Below are positions 16,216-24,766 of a DNA stretch of 64,000 bases, piece after piece. The notes under the pieces are model-generated. The model was not told the DNA's origin and did no database searches. It saw only the letters and a program-made list of their open reading frames with translations. Each line of letters opens with the position of its first letter. Position 1 is the stretch's first letter. A program made the translations under genes and the position numbers. The stretch is from Streptomyces aquilus. Lineage in GTDB: Bacteria > Actinomycetota > Actinomycetes > Streptomycetales > Streptomycetaceae. The stretch is from positions 6,572,001 through 6,636,000 of the forward strand of contig NZ_CP034463.1 of the NCBI RefSeq assembly GCF_003955715.1, given 5' to 3'.

Positions 16216-17850
16216 TCAGATGCCGGCCGCCGCCGACAGGTCCCGCTTGATCGTCTCCAGTACGTCCGTCGCCTTGGCGTGGGCCGCCGGGAGGTCGGCG
16301 TGCGTCGCGACCGGGACGACGACCTCCAGGTAGCACTTCAGCTTCGGCTCGGTGCCGCTGGGGCGGACGATGACCCGGGCGCCGTCGAGGGTGTAGCGCA
16401 GGCCGTCCGTGGGCGGGAGCCGGTCCGTGCCCCGGGTGAGGTCCTCGGCCTTGGTGATGGCGAGTCCGGCGAGCTCGGTGGGCGGCTGCTCGCGCAGCTG
16501 CCGCATGGCGGAGGCGATGACCGACAGATCCTCGACGCGCACGGACAGCTGGTCGGTGGCGTGCAGGCCGTGCTCGACGGCGAGGTCGTCCAGCAGGTCG
16601 AGGAGCGTGCGGTTCTCGGACTTGAGGACGGACGCGAGCTCCGTGATCAGGAGCGCCGCCGTGATGCCGTCCTTGTCGCGTACGCCGTCCGGGTCGACGC
16701 AGTAGCCGAGGGCCTCCTCGTAGCCGTACCGCAGACCGTCCACGCGGGCGATCCACTTGAAGCCGGTGAGGGTCTCCTCGTACGGCAGTCCGGCCTTCTC
16801 GGCGATCCGGCCGAGGAGCGAGGAGGAGACGATCGACTCGGCGAACGTGCCCCGGGCGCCGCGCCGCACGAGGTGGGCGGCGAGCAGGGCGCCGACCTCG
16901 TCGCCGCGCAGCATCCGCCAGTCGCCGTGCTCCTTGACGGCGACGGCGCAGCGGTCGGCGTCCGGGTCGTTGGCGATGATCAGGTCCGGGTCCGTCGCAC
17001 GGGCCGTCGCGAAGGCGAGGTCCATCGCGCCGGGCTCCTCCGGGTTGGGGAAGGCGACGGTCGGGAAGTCCGGGTCGGGGTCGGCCTGCTCGGCGACGAG
17101 GACCGGGGCGGGGAAGCCGGCCCGGGCGAACGCCGCGAGGAGGACGTCCTTGCCGACGCCGTGCATCGCCGTGTAGACGGTGCGGGCGGTGCGGGGGGAG
17201 TCCGCGGCCAGTACGGCGTCCGTGCGGGCCAGGTAGGCGTCGAGGACGGCGTCGTCGAGGGTCTGCCAGCCGGCGTCCGGGCGGGGGACGTCGTGGAGGC
17301 TCGCGATCGCGTCGATCTCCGCCGCGATCTCCGCGTCGGCGGGCGGCACGATCTGGGAGCCGTCGCCGAGGTAGACCTTGTAGCCGTTGTCGCGGGGCGG
17401 GTTGTGGCTGGCGGTGACCTCCACGCCGGCGACCGCGCCGAGGTGCCTTATGGCGTACGCGAGGACGGGGGTCGGGAGGGGGCGGGGGAGGACGGCGGCC
17501 TTCAGGCCCGCGCCGGTCATCACCGCCGCCGTGTCGCGGGCGAAGTCCGCGGACTTGTGGCGGGCGTCGTAGCCGATGACGACGAGGCCGTCGGTGCTGC
17601 CCTGCTTCTTCAGGTACGCGGCGAGGCCGGCCGCGGCGCGGATGACGACGGCGCGGTTCATGCGCATGGGGCCCGCGCCGAGTTCGCCTCGCAGGCCCGC
17701 GGTGCCGAACTGGAGGGTGCCGCTGAAGCGGGCGGCGAGCTCGGTGACGTCCCCGGCCTCGATGAGCTTGCCGAGTTCGTCACGGGTCTCGGGGTCGGGG
17801 TCCTCGGCGAGCCAGGTGTTGGCGGTGGTGATGAGGTCGTCGTCGTGCAC
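16216..17850 (-). CDS. Alpha-D-phosphohexomutase family phosphosugar mutase (possible phosphopentomutase)
   Basis: 544 aa from GTG 17850 (GAGAGG nine bases upstream). Four-domain mutase: phosphoserine loop TASHNPPRDNGYKVY, metal loop DPDADRCAV, sugar loop (RGDEVGALLA) and phosphate loop RPSGTEPKLKCYLE, all intact. Usually named phosphomannomutase/phosphoglucomutase. It lies directly behind the purine nucleoside phosphorylase gene, whose product is (deoxy)ribose-1-phosphate, and the window has deoC, which needs the 5-phosphate. Conversion of pentose-1- to pentose-5-phosphate is therefore the best contextual guess; motifs alone do not decide the sugar. Confidence 0.9.
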   Translation of the reverse strand: MHDDDLITTANTWLAEDPDPETRDELGKLIEAGDVTELAARFSGTLQFGTAGLRGELGAGPMRMNRAVVIRAAAGLAAYLKKQGSTDGLVVIGYDARHKSADFARDTAAVMTGAGLKAAVLPRPLPTPVLAYAIRHLGAVAGVEVTASHNPPRDNGYKVYLGDGSQIVPPADAEIAAEIDAIASLHDVPRPDAGWQTLDDAVLDAYLARTDAVLAADSPRTARTVYTAMHGVGKDVLLAAFARAGFPAPVLVAEQADPDPDFPTVAFPNPEEPGAMDLAFATARATDPDLIIANDPDADRCAVAVKEHGDWRMLRGDEVGALLAAHLVRRGARGTFAESIVSSSLLGRIAEKAGLPYEETLTGFKWIARVDGLRYGYEEALGYCVDPDGVRDKDGITAALLITELASVLKSENRTLLDLLDDLAVEHGLHATDQLSVRVEDLSVIASAMRQLREQPPTELAGLAITKAEDLTRGTDRLPPTDGLRYTLDGARVIVRPSGTEPKLKCYLEVVVPVATHADLPAAHAKATDVLETIKRDLSAAAGI

Positions 17851-17911
17851 CGGGGTCAGCCTCTCGTCGTGTGTGCGGTGCGGGTGCGTGAGGGTGCTCG
17901 CGCCCACGCGT

Positions 17912-17949
17912 CTCGGCCGACTGAATGGTTCACCTTCCAGCCGACCGAG
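17912..17949 (-). terminator. Hairpin between PNP and mutase genes
   Basis: Arms 17912-17923 and 17938-17949 form a 12-bp stem on the transcript with two G-U pairs. It may attenuate read-through from PNP into the mutase gene or process the mRNA. Confidence 0.5.
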
Positions 17950-17958
17950 ACGGGGCGG

Positions 17959-18783
17959 TCAGATGCGGCCGAGCACCTGGGCCAGGAGGGCGCCCATCTG
18001 CGTCGCGCTGTCGCGGCCCGCCTGGAGGACCTCCTCGTGGTTGAGGGGCTCGCCCGTCATACCGGCGGCGAGGTTGGTGACCAGGGAAATGCCCAGCACC
18101 TCCGCACCCGCCTCGCGCGCGGCGATCGCCTCCAGGACCGTCGACATGCCGACCAGGTCCGCGCCGATGACCCGGGCCATGCGGATCTCCGCCGGGGTCT
18201 CGTAGTGCGGGCCGGGGAACTGCGCGTACACGCCCTCTTCGAGGGTCGGGTCGATCTCCTTGCACAGGGCGCGCAGCCGCGGCGAGTACAGGTCCGTCAG
18301 GTCGACGAAGTTCGCGCCGACGATCGGGGACGTCGCCGTGAGGTTGATGTGGTCGCTGATCAGGACCGGCTGGCCGGGGCGCATGCCCTCGCGCAGACCG
18401 CCGCAGCCGTTGGTGAGGACGATCGTCTTGCAGCCCGCCGCCACCGCCGTACGGACGCCGTGCGCGACCGCCGCCACGCCGCGGCCCTCGTAGTAGTGCG
18501 TGCGGCCCAGGAAGACCAGAGCGCGCTTCTCACCGATCTGGTACGAGCGGATCTTGCCGCCGTGGCCCTCGACCGCCGGCGGCGGGAAGCCGGGCAGCTC
18601 GGTGACCTGGAACTCGGCGTCGGGGGCGCCGAGGGCGTCCACGGCCGGCGCCCAGCCGGAGCCCATCACGAGGGCGACGTCGTGGGTCTCGGCGCCGGTC
18701 AGTTCGCGCAGGCGCGCGGCGGCGGCGTCGGCGGCGGCGTGCGGGTCGCCCTGGATGTCGTCCGGAAGAAGAGATGCGTTCAC
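17959..18783 (-). CDS. Purine nucleoside phosphorylase (trimeric PNP family)
   Basis: 274 aa from GTG 18783; no clear ribosome site, so translation may be from a very short or leaderless mRNA. Family motifs: GSGW (phosphate loop), [36 protein letters not shown]. It cleaves purine (deoxy)nucleosides with phosphate to base plus (deoxy)ribose-1-phosphate. The mutase gene follows by 108 bp. The palindrome at 18809-18820, 26 bases before the start, links it to add and deoC. Size and motifs fit the trimeric class rather than hexameric DeoD. Confidence 0.94.
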   Translation of the reverse strand: MNASLLPDDIQGDPHAAADAAAARLRELTGAETHDVALVMGSGWAPAVDALGAPDAEFQVTELPGFPPPAVEGHGGKIRSYQIGEKRALVFLGRTHYYEGRGVAAVAHGVRTAVAAGCKTIVLTNGCGGLREGMRPGQPVLISDHINLTATSPIVGANFVDLTDLYSPRLRALCKEIDPTLEEGVYAQFPGPHYETPAEIRMARVIGADLVGMSTVLEAIAAREAGAEVLGISLVTNLAAGMTGEPLNHEEVLQAGRDSATQMGALLAQVLGRI

Positions 18784-18808
18784 GCGGATGAGCGTAGCCG
18801 GTTCCGGC

Positions 18809-18820
18809 CTACGCGCGTAG
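18809..18820. promoter_or_regulatory. Palindromic operator CTACGCGCGTAG upstream of PNP gene
   Basis: Third identical copy of the 12-mer; 26 bases before the start codon of the purine nucleoside phosphorylase gene. Confidence 0.75.
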
Positions 18821-18895
18821 ATGACAGAGCGAACGGGATGGCGATCGTTGTCTTGTCGTTTCCAACGAAGGGCGTGACTCCGGTTGCCGCGCGGG

Positions 18896-19357
18896 TCAGC
18901 AGGGGCGCTTGCGCAGTTCCATCACATAGTCGTGCGGCGCGCCCGCCGACTCCGCCGCGTCCGCGATCTCGCCGAGGTAGCGGGCCGAGGGCAGGCCGCC
19001 CTCGTAGGCGTCGAGGACGTACACCCAGGCCGACTCCTCGGTGTCGAGGGTGTGCACCCGTACCCGCATCCGGCGGTAGATGCCGAGCCCGACGCCCTCC
19101 CAGCGGTCCAGGGACTCCTCGTCCGGCGGGGCGATGTCGTACAGCGCGACGAACACCTGGGCGGTCGGGTCCTCGACGATCGTCGCGAGGGCGCCCTCCC
19201 AGCCCATCTGCTCGCCGCCGAAGGTGAGCCGCCAGCCGTTGAGCCAGCCCGTGGCGCGCAGCGGCGAGTGCGGTGCGCGGCGCGTCATCAGCCGGGCGTC
19301 GAGATTGCCGGCGTAGGCGGCGTAGAGCGACATGGGGAGAGGGTACGGCAGGTGCAT
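18896..19357 (-). CDS. Gamma-glutamylcyclotransferase-like protein
   Basis: 153 aa from ATG 19357 (GGGAG at good spacing), or 145 aa if translation begins at ATG 19333, where the family's conserved [11 protein letters not shown] starts. The early LYAAYAGNL corresponds to the family's Y-G-S/T-N-L substrate loop, and [16 protein letters not shown] matches the core strands. GGCT enzymes cyclise gamma-glutamyl groups to 5-oxoproline; the related actinobacterial family is not characterised, so activity is inferred. Convergence with PNP and divergence from the LpdA-like gene suggest it stands alone. Confidence 0.78.
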   Translation of the reverse strand: MHLPYPLPMSLYAAYAGNLDARLMTRRAPHSPLRATGWLNGWRLTFGGEQMGWEGALATIVEDPTAQVFVALYDIAPPDEESLDRWEGVGLGIYRRMRVRVHTLDTEESAWVYVLDAYEGGLPSARYLGEIADAAESAGAPHDYVMELRKRPC

Positions 19358-19429
19358 CCGGCGTCTCTCCCGTAACAGTGACGTCTCGGGCGGGGCCCCG
19401 GGCAGTAGCACCTTGAAGCGTGCGGGACA

Positions 19430-20878
19430 ATGGAGTACGTGACTCGGATCGTGATCATCGGTGGCGGACCCGGCGGATACGAAGCGGCGCTGGTCGCGGC
19501 GCAGCTCGGCGCGGAGGTGACCGTCGTCGACTGCGACGGTCTGGGCGGAGCGTCGGTGCTGACCGACTGCGTGCCGTCGAAGACCCTTATCGCTACGGCC
19601 GAGGTGATGACCACCTTCGACTCGTCGTACGAAGAGCTCGGCATCATCGTGGCCGACGACACGCCACCCCTGGAGCAGGCCGCCCGGGTCGTCGGCGTGG
19701 ACCTCGGCAAGGTCAACCGGCGTGTGAAGCGCCTCGCGCTCGCGCAGTCGCACGACATCACGGCCTCCGTCACGCGGGCCGGCGCCCGGGTCATGCGCGG
19801 CCGCGGCCGCCTGGAGGGCATGCAGGCGCTCGACGGCTCCCGCAAGGTGGTCGTCAGCACCGCCGACGGCAGCGAGGAGACCCTCGTCGCCGACGCCGTC
19901 CTCATCGCGACCGGCGGCCACCCCCGCGAGGTGCCGGACGCGCTGCCCGACGGCGAGCGCATCTTCAACTGGACGCAGGTCTACGACCTCACCGAGCTGC
20001 CGGAAGAGCTCATCGTGGTCGGTTCCGGTGTCACGGGTGCCGAGTTCGCCGGTGCCTACCAGGCCCTCGGGTCCAAGGTCACCCTGGTCTCCTCCCGTGA
20101 CCGCGTGCTGCCCGGTGAGGACCCCGACGCCGCCGCCGTCCTGGAGGACGTCTTCCGCCGCCGCGGCATGAACGTCATGGCCCGCTCCCGTGCCGCCGCC
20201 GCCAAGCGGGTCGGCGACCGCGTCGAGGTCACCCTCTCCGACGGCCGCGTCATCACCGGCACCCACTGCCTCATGGCCGTCGGCGCCATCCCCAACAGCG
20301 CGGGCCTCGGTCTGGAGGAGGCCGGCGTCAAGGTGCGCGACTCCGGGCACATCTGGACCGACAAGGTGTCGCGGACGACCGCTCCCGGTGTGTACGCCGC
20401 CGGTGACGTGACCGGTGTCTTCGCCCTCGCGTCCGTGGCCGCCATGCAGGGCCGCATCGCCATGTACCACTTCCTGGGCGACGCGGTGGCCCCGCTGAAC
20501 CTCAAGACCGTCTCCTCCAACGTCTTCACCGACCCGGAGATCGCGACCGTCGGCTACACGCAGGCCGACGTCGACGCGGGCAAGATCGACGCGCGGGTCG
20601 TCAAGCTGCCCCTGCTGCGCAACCCGCGCGCCAAGATGCAGGGCATCCGCGACGGCTTCGTCAAGATCTTCTGCCGTCCGGGCACCGGCATCGTGGTCGG
20701 CGGTGTGGTCGTCGCGCCGCGCGCCTCGGAACTGATCCATCCGATCTCGATCGCCGTCGACAACAACCTGACCGTCGAACAGATCGCGAACGCGTTCACC
20801 GTGTATCCCTCCCTTTCGGGGTCGATCGCGGAGGTGGCCCGGCAGCTCCACACCCGGAAGGAAACCGGCGGGGCCTGA
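19430..20878 (+). CDS. LpdA-like NAD(P)H quinone reductase flavoprotein (no redox disulfide)
   Basis: 482 aa. FAD site GGGPGGYEAAL (from residue 10), NAD(P) site VVGSGVTGAEFAGAY, second FAD motif VYAAGDVTG, and a dimerisation domain. In dihydrolipoamide dehydrogenases the motif is G-G-T-C-x4-C; here GGASVLTDCVPSKTL keeps only the second Cys, and the C-terminal His-Glu pair is also not evident. That is the hallmark of M. tuberculosis LpdA (Rv3303c), a quinone reductase rather than a lipoamide enzyme. Electron acceptor inferred from that family. Confidence 0.88.
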   Translation: MEYVTRIVIIGGGPGGYEAALVAAQLGAEVTVVDCDGLGGASVLTDCVPSKTLIATAEVMTTFDSSYEELGIIVADDTPPLEQAARVVGVDLGKVNRRVKRLALAQSHDITASVTRAGARVMRGRGRLEGMQALDGSRKVVVSTADGSEETLVADAVLIATGGHPREVPDALPDGERIFNWTQVYDLTELPEELIVVGSGVTGAEFAGAYQALGSKVTLVSSRDRVLPGEDPDAAAVLEDVFRRRGMNVMARSRAAAAKRVGDRVEVTLSDGRVITGTHCLMAVGAIPNSAGLGLEEAGVKVRDSGHIWTDKVSRTTAPGVYAAGDVTGVFALASVAAMQGRIAMYHFLGDAVAPLNLKTVSSNVFTDPEIATVGYTQADVDAGKIDARVVKLPLLRNPRAKMQGIRDGFVKIFCRPGTGIVVGGVVVAPRASELIHPISIAVDNNLTVEQIANAFTVYPSLSGSIAEVARQLHTRKETGGA

Positions 20879-21044
20879 CGGCCGAAACCGACTCCCCGCT
20901 GGTCACAGGGAGTTGTCGACCATTCGTGCGGCATAGTCGGGTCGATTAGGCCCTATACCACTTCCGACTCTGCCGTGCGAACAACTTCGTTTATTCGGCG
21001 CATACTGCTGAAAGCAGACGGTCGTCCGCGTTACTGTCAGTTTC

Positions 21045-22013
21045 GTGTTCGCTGCAGAACGTCGCCAATTGATCCTCGAAATGGTGCGAGCGAACGGGGC
21101 CGTGTCGCTCCGTGAGCTCGCCCGCGTCGTCCAGACCTCCGAAGTGACCGTACGGCGGGACGTGCGCGCACTGGAGGCAGAAGGACTCCTCGACCGCCGG
21201 CATGGCGGTGCGGTATTGCCGGGCGGGTTCACGCGGGAGTCCGGCTTTCCGCAGAAGTCACATCTCGCGACCGCCGAGAAGACGGCCATCGCCGACCTCG
21301 CCGCGAACTTCGTCGAAGAAGGCGAAGCCATCGTGGTCGGGGCGGGTACGACGACACAGGAGCTGGCCCGCCGGCTCGCTCGCGTACCCGGGCTGACCGT
21401 CGTCACCAACTCCCTGCTGGTGGCACAGGCGTTGGCCCATGCCAACCGGGTGGAGGTCGTGATGACCGGCGGCACTCTGCGCGGCTCCAACTACGCGCTG
21501 GTGGGCTCCGGTGCCGAGCAGTCCCTCCAGGGGCTGCGGGTCTCCCGGGCCTTCCTGTCCGGCAGCGGCCTCACCGCCGAGCGCGGGCTGTCCACGTCCA
21601 ACATGCTGTCGGCGTCCGTCGACCGGGCGTTGGTGCAGGCCGCGGCGGAGGTCGTCGTGCTCGCCGATCACACCAAGCTCGGTACGGACACCATGTTCCA
21701 GACCGTGCCGACCGATGTGATCACGCGCCTGGTGACGGATGAGCCGCCGGCTCATGACGACCGCGCCGGCACGGAGTTGCAGGCGCTGGCCGACCAGGGC
21801 GTGCAGATCGCTGTCGCGGGGGCGTCGGGAAACTCCGGGGTCTCGGGGGCCTCGGGGGGTGATTCCGTCCCCCCGCGCCAAGGGCGCCGTGACGTGGCCC
21901 TGCCGGGGCCGCGGCGGGGGCAGGTGCCGGGGGCCGGGTTGAGGACGTTGACGTCCGACGCCGGTCCGGAGCAGCAGCAGCGGGCGCGGGTTGCCGACAT
22001 GCGGCGGCGTTGA
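21045..22013 (+). CDS. DeoR-family transcriptional regulator
   Basis: 322 aa from GTG 21045. N-terminal DeoR winged helix (ERRQLILEMVRANGAVSLRELARVVQTSEVTVRRDVRALEAEGLLDRRHGG region, with VTVRRD recognition helix) and a C-terminal sugar-phosphate-sensing domain with VGAGTTTQELA and TNSLLVAQAL. The last 65 residues or so form a Gly/Pro/Arg-rich extension beyond the usual 255. A small dyad CTGCT-gaa-AGCAG lies at 21005-21017. It is a candidate regulator of the nucleoside genes, but the CTACGCGCGTAG operator is not upstream of it, so the link is weak. Confidence 0.88.
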   Translation: MFAAERRQLILEMVRANGAVSLRELARVVQTSEVTVRRDVRALEAEGLLDRRHGGAVLPGGFTRESGFPQKSHLATAEKTAIADLAANFVEEGEAIVVGAGTTTQELARRLARVPGLTVVTNSLLVAQALAHANRVEVVMTGGTLRGSNYALVGSGAEQSLQGLRVSRAFLSGSGLTAERGLSTSNMLSASVDRALVQAAAEVVVLADHTKLGTDTMFQTVPTDVITRLVTDEPPAHDDRAGTELQALADQGVQIAVAGASGNSGVSGASGGDSVPPRQGRRDVALPGPRRGQVPGAGLRTLTSDAGPEQQQRARVADMRRR

Positions 22014-22033
22014 GAGGCGCCCAATCGCCGTAA

Positions 22034-22096
22034 GGGTTCGTGTTGTTGTGCGGGTGCGGGTACTTCGTGGCTGGTCGCGCAGTTCCCCGCGCCCCT
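22034..22096. repeat. Streptomyces intergenic repeat, copy 1
   Basis: Contains the core GGCTGGTCGCGCAGTTCC followed by CGCGCCCCT, preceded by a GGGTTCGT...GCGGGTGCGGG stretch. The same core appears at 33474-33522 and, inverted, at 35191-35250. It abuts the stop codon of the TetR gene. Confidence 0.75.
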
Positions 22097-22709
22097 AAGT
22101 AAGTCCCCGCAGCGTTAGTTGCAACAGTCTGTCCGCCAAGTGATCGTCTCCCGGTGCTTCCTCCGCCGCCAGTGCGATCGCGTGCGTCAGCTGGAGTAGG
22201 TCGGCGATCGCCACGTCCTTCCTTACCGCGCCCGCCTCTTGGGCTCTCGCCAGCAGCGCGCCGCCCGCCTCCCTGATCGGGTCGTTGCAGCGTGCCAGTG
22301 CCGATGTGTCGTCGTGGGAGACGGCCATCAACGCCCTTGCCAGCCCCCGGTATTCGCCCGCATGCGTGACGATCTCGCGCAGCCATGTGACCAGCGCCGT
22401 GCAGGGGTTCGGGTCGGCCAGCAGTTCGCGGGAGCGTGCCAGCAGGTCCGCCACGGCGTCCTCGAACACCGCGCTCAGCAGGGCGTTGCGGTTGGGGAAG
22501 TGGCGGTACAGGGTGCCGATGCCCACGCCCGCGCGTCTCGCCACGTCCTCCAGGGACGCCTCCGCGCCATGGGCGGCGAAGGCCGTGCGGGCCTCGGTGA
22601 GGAGGCGTTCGTAGTTGCGGCGGGCGTCGGCGCGCATGGGGCGGGCCGGTGCGGCGGGTGCCGGGGTCTCGCTGTTCCCCGCGGTCTCCCGTGAGATCGC
22701 GCTCACCAT
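22095..22709 (-). CDS. TetR-family transcriptional regulator
   Basis: 204 aa from ATG 22709; a GTG at 22718 would add three residues. N-terminal HTH: RNYERLLTEARTAFAAHG, LEDVARRAGVGIGTLYRHFPNRNALL. The C-terminal ligand domain is divergent and predicts no ligand. The stop codon overlaps the intergenic repeat at 22034-22096. It is divergent from a LuxR-type gene 178 bp away, a plausible target. Effector unknown. Confidence 0.88.
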   Translation of the reverse strand: MVSAISRETAGNSETPAPAAPARPMRADARRNYERLLTEARTAFAAHGAEASLEDVARRAGVGIGTLYRHFPNRNALLSAVFEDAVADLLARSRELLADPNPCTALVTWLREIVTHAGEYRGLARALMAVSHDDTSALARCNDPIREAGGALLARAQEAGAVRKDVAIADLLQLTHAIALAAEEAPGDDHLADRLLQLTLRGLT

Positions 22710-22887
22710 GGCTCCCACCTGCTCTCTCGCACGCCCCCGTTGTGCCTCCAGGATGCCATCGACAGACGGCCGACCGGGCTTGCCGCGACGCCCTCAGGCC
22801 GTACCGTCTTCTCAGGGGTGTCCTTCTCGGGGTTTCCCCGGACATCTCAGGACTTCTCATGGCGAGAGCAGCGCCGGGAGAGAGCGT

Positions 22888-23877
22888 ATGGAGATCGCCG
22901 GTGCGGACGCGCGGCGGGTGCTCGGGATCGCGAGCGAGCTGGAAGACGCCGGGTCGGAGTGGGAGTTGCGGGAGCGGGCCCTGGGGGCGCTGATGGAGTT
23001 GATCCCGGCCGACGCGGGGCAGGCGTACCGGCTCTCCCACGACGGGAGCGGGGTCTTCGCGCTGTCCGTGCCCGAGGACTCCTTCCACGCCGATCCGATG
23101 GTGATCTACGACCATCCGCTGGACCACCCGCTCACCGACATCATGCTGGAGACGCCCACCTCGCAGGCCTGGCGGGTCAGCGACGTCGCCGGGGACCGGC
23201 AGTGGCGGCGCACCCACTGCTACAACCTGGACTTCCGGCCCTTCGGGCTGCGCCGGCACCTGGTGGCGACGGCCGGGGCGGGTGGGAGCGCGGTCGAGGG
23301 GTACGCGCTGGTGAGGTCCGGCGCCGACTTCAGCGAACGGGAGCGCGATCTGTTCGGCTTCGCCCAGCTCCAACTCGCCGGGGTGGAACAGCGGTTGGGT
23401 GAGCGGCAGCGGCTCGTCGCGCTCTCCGCGGCCGCCCTGGGCCTCGCCGCGAGCCATGGGTGGGGCGTGGCCGTGCTCGGCGAGGACGGCCGGGCGGAGC
23501 CGCTGAACGCCCTCGCCGCCGAGCTCCTGGCCGTCGTACGGGACGATCCCCGGCTGGGCCGGGAGCAGCCGCTCACCGTCCGGGACGTCGAGGTGCGGCC
23601 CGTACCGTCGGCCGGTCCCGGGCTGCCCGTCCTGCTGCTGCTCCGCGACCTCGCCCGGGGGCGGACCCTCGCCCGGGTGTTCGGGGTGACCGAGCAGGAG
23701 TACCGGACGCTGCGCCACCTTCACGAGGGCCGTACGGCGACGGAGGCGGCCCGGCGGATGGGGCTGTCGCCGACCACCGTGCGCGGCTACATCGCCTCCC
23801 TGCACCGGAAGCTGGAGGCCGGCCACACCGCGGCGCTGCTGCGGCGGGGGCGGGATCTCGGGCTGCTGACCGACTGA
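22888..23877 (+). CDS. LuxR-type HTH transcriptional regulator with GAF-like sensor region
   Basis: 329 aa from ATG 22888 (GGGAG upstream). The C-terminal 60 residues form a GerE/LuxR HTH (FGVTEQEYRTLRHLHEGRTATEAARRMGLSPTTVRGYIASLHRKL region). The N-terminal part (about 30-170) resembles a GAF/PAS-type sensor with alternating strands and helices. No receiver Asp, so not an orthodox response regulator. A small membrane-protein gene follows 104 bp downstream in the same direction and is its likely target. Confidence 0.83.
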   Translation: MEIAGADARRVLGIASELEDAGSEWELRERALGALMELIPADAGQAYRLSHDGSGVFALSVPEDSFHADPMVIYDHPLDHPLTDIMLETPTSQAWRVSDVAGDRQWRRTHCYNLDFRPFGLRRHLVATAGAGGSAVEGYALVRSGADFSERERDLFGFAQLQLAGVEQRLGERQRLVALSAAALGLAASHGWGVAVLGEDGRAEPLNALAAELLAVVRDDPRLGREQPLTVRDVEVRPVPSAGPGLPVLLLLRDLARGRTLARVFGVTEQEYRTLRHLHEGRTATEAARRMGLSPTTVRGYIASLHRKLEAGHTAALLRRGRDLGLLTD

Positions 23878-23981
23878 GGCCGGCCCCCGCAACCCCCAGA
23901 ATTGACGTGTGGTCATCAGCCGGGTCCGCTCGGTTCACTGGCGTGAGGCGCTCCGCAAGACGCGACCTCAAGGGGACTCTC

Positions 23982-24680
23982 ATGGCCACGACGTCGTCAC
24001 ACCCGCCCACCACCACCGAGACGGCGCCCGCCGGGACCGCGCGGCGGCTCGCGGGGCTCGCTGCCGTGCTGGGGCCGCTGCTGCTCGCGGCGGCGTTCCT
24101 GATCAGCCCGTACGACACCAACGCCGACGCCGACGAGATCGCCCGGGTCATCGCCGCCCACCAGGGCGCCACGGAGGCGTCCGTGTGGCTGTGGACGGTC
24201 GGGACCGTCGTCCTCGCCCCGGGTCTGATCGCCGTCGGACTGCTGGCCACCGCGCGGTCCGCCAAGCTCGGCCTGTGGGGCTCGGTCCTCTTCGGCACCG
24301 GGCTGCTCGCGATCACCGCGACCCCGTCGCTCGACGCCGTCGCCCTCGGCGCGCTCGACAAGGGCGTCGACGTCGACACCCTGGCGAAGGTCGCGCAGGG
24401 CACCAACGACCTGGTCGTCGTGGGCGTGCCCATCCTCTACTTCGTCGCCGCCCACGTCATCGGGGCGATCCTGCTGGGCGTCGCGCTGCTGCGCAGCCGG
24501 ACCGTGCCGGTGTGGGCCGCCTGGCTGCTGATCCTGTCCATGCCGTTCAACGTCGCCGGCTACGCGGGCGGCATCGAACCGGTGACCGTCCTGTCGTTCG
24601 TGATGCTCGCCGTGCCCTTCGGCTACGCGGCCCTCGCCTTCGTCCGGCACGGCACGGGATGGGTCCGCAGCACCTCGTAG
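23982..24680 (+). CDS. Four to six-helix membrane protein of unknown function
   Basis: 232 aa from ATG 23982 (AAGGGGA upstream). A Thr/Pro-rich start is followed by TM helices near residues 24-42 (LAGLAAVLGPLLLAAAFLI), 68-90, 94-112, 140-162, 172-190 and 195-215. The loop YDTNADADEIARVIAAHQG is conserved in DUF4386-like proteins. It shares orientation with the LuxR gene upstream. A transcriptional terminator sits after it. No function recognised. Confidence 0.72.
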   Translation: MATTSSHPPTTTETAPAGTARRLAGLAAVLGPLLLAAAFLISPYDTNADADEIARVIAAHQGATEASVWLWTVGTVVLAPGLIAVGLLATARSAKLGLWGSVLFGTGLLAITATPSLDAVALGALDKGVDVDTLAKVAQGTNDLVVVGVPILYFVAAHVIGAILLGVALLRSRTVPVWAAWLLILSMPFNVAGYAGGIEPVTVLSFVMLAVPFGYAALAFVRHGTGWVRSTS

Positions 24681-24705
24681 ACCATCGCCTCGGGGGAAAC
24701 ACGGA

Positions 24706-24742
24706 GCGCCCGGCGGACTGACTGCTCCAGTCCGCCGGGCGC
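24706..24742. terminator. Bidirectional hairpin terminator
   Basis: Perfect 15-bp arms (24706-24720 and 24728-24742) and a 7-base loop between convergent genes. Confidence 0.85.
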
Positions 24743-24766
24743 CCCGGGATGTCGTACGGGACCTGC

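Noticed and set aside
16279..19227. 982-codon plus-strand ORF across mutase and PNP
   Set aside because: Spans two convincing minus-strand genes and their intergenic hairpin; composition typical of a shadow.
18896..20851. 651-codon minus-strand ORF including the GGCT-like gene
   Set aside because: Only the last 153 codons look coding; the rest is antisense to the LpdA-like gene.
21045..22013. DeoR regulator assigned as the owner of CTACGCGCGTAG
   Set aside because: No copy of the palindrome upstream of the gene and no direct evidence; kept only as a candidate.
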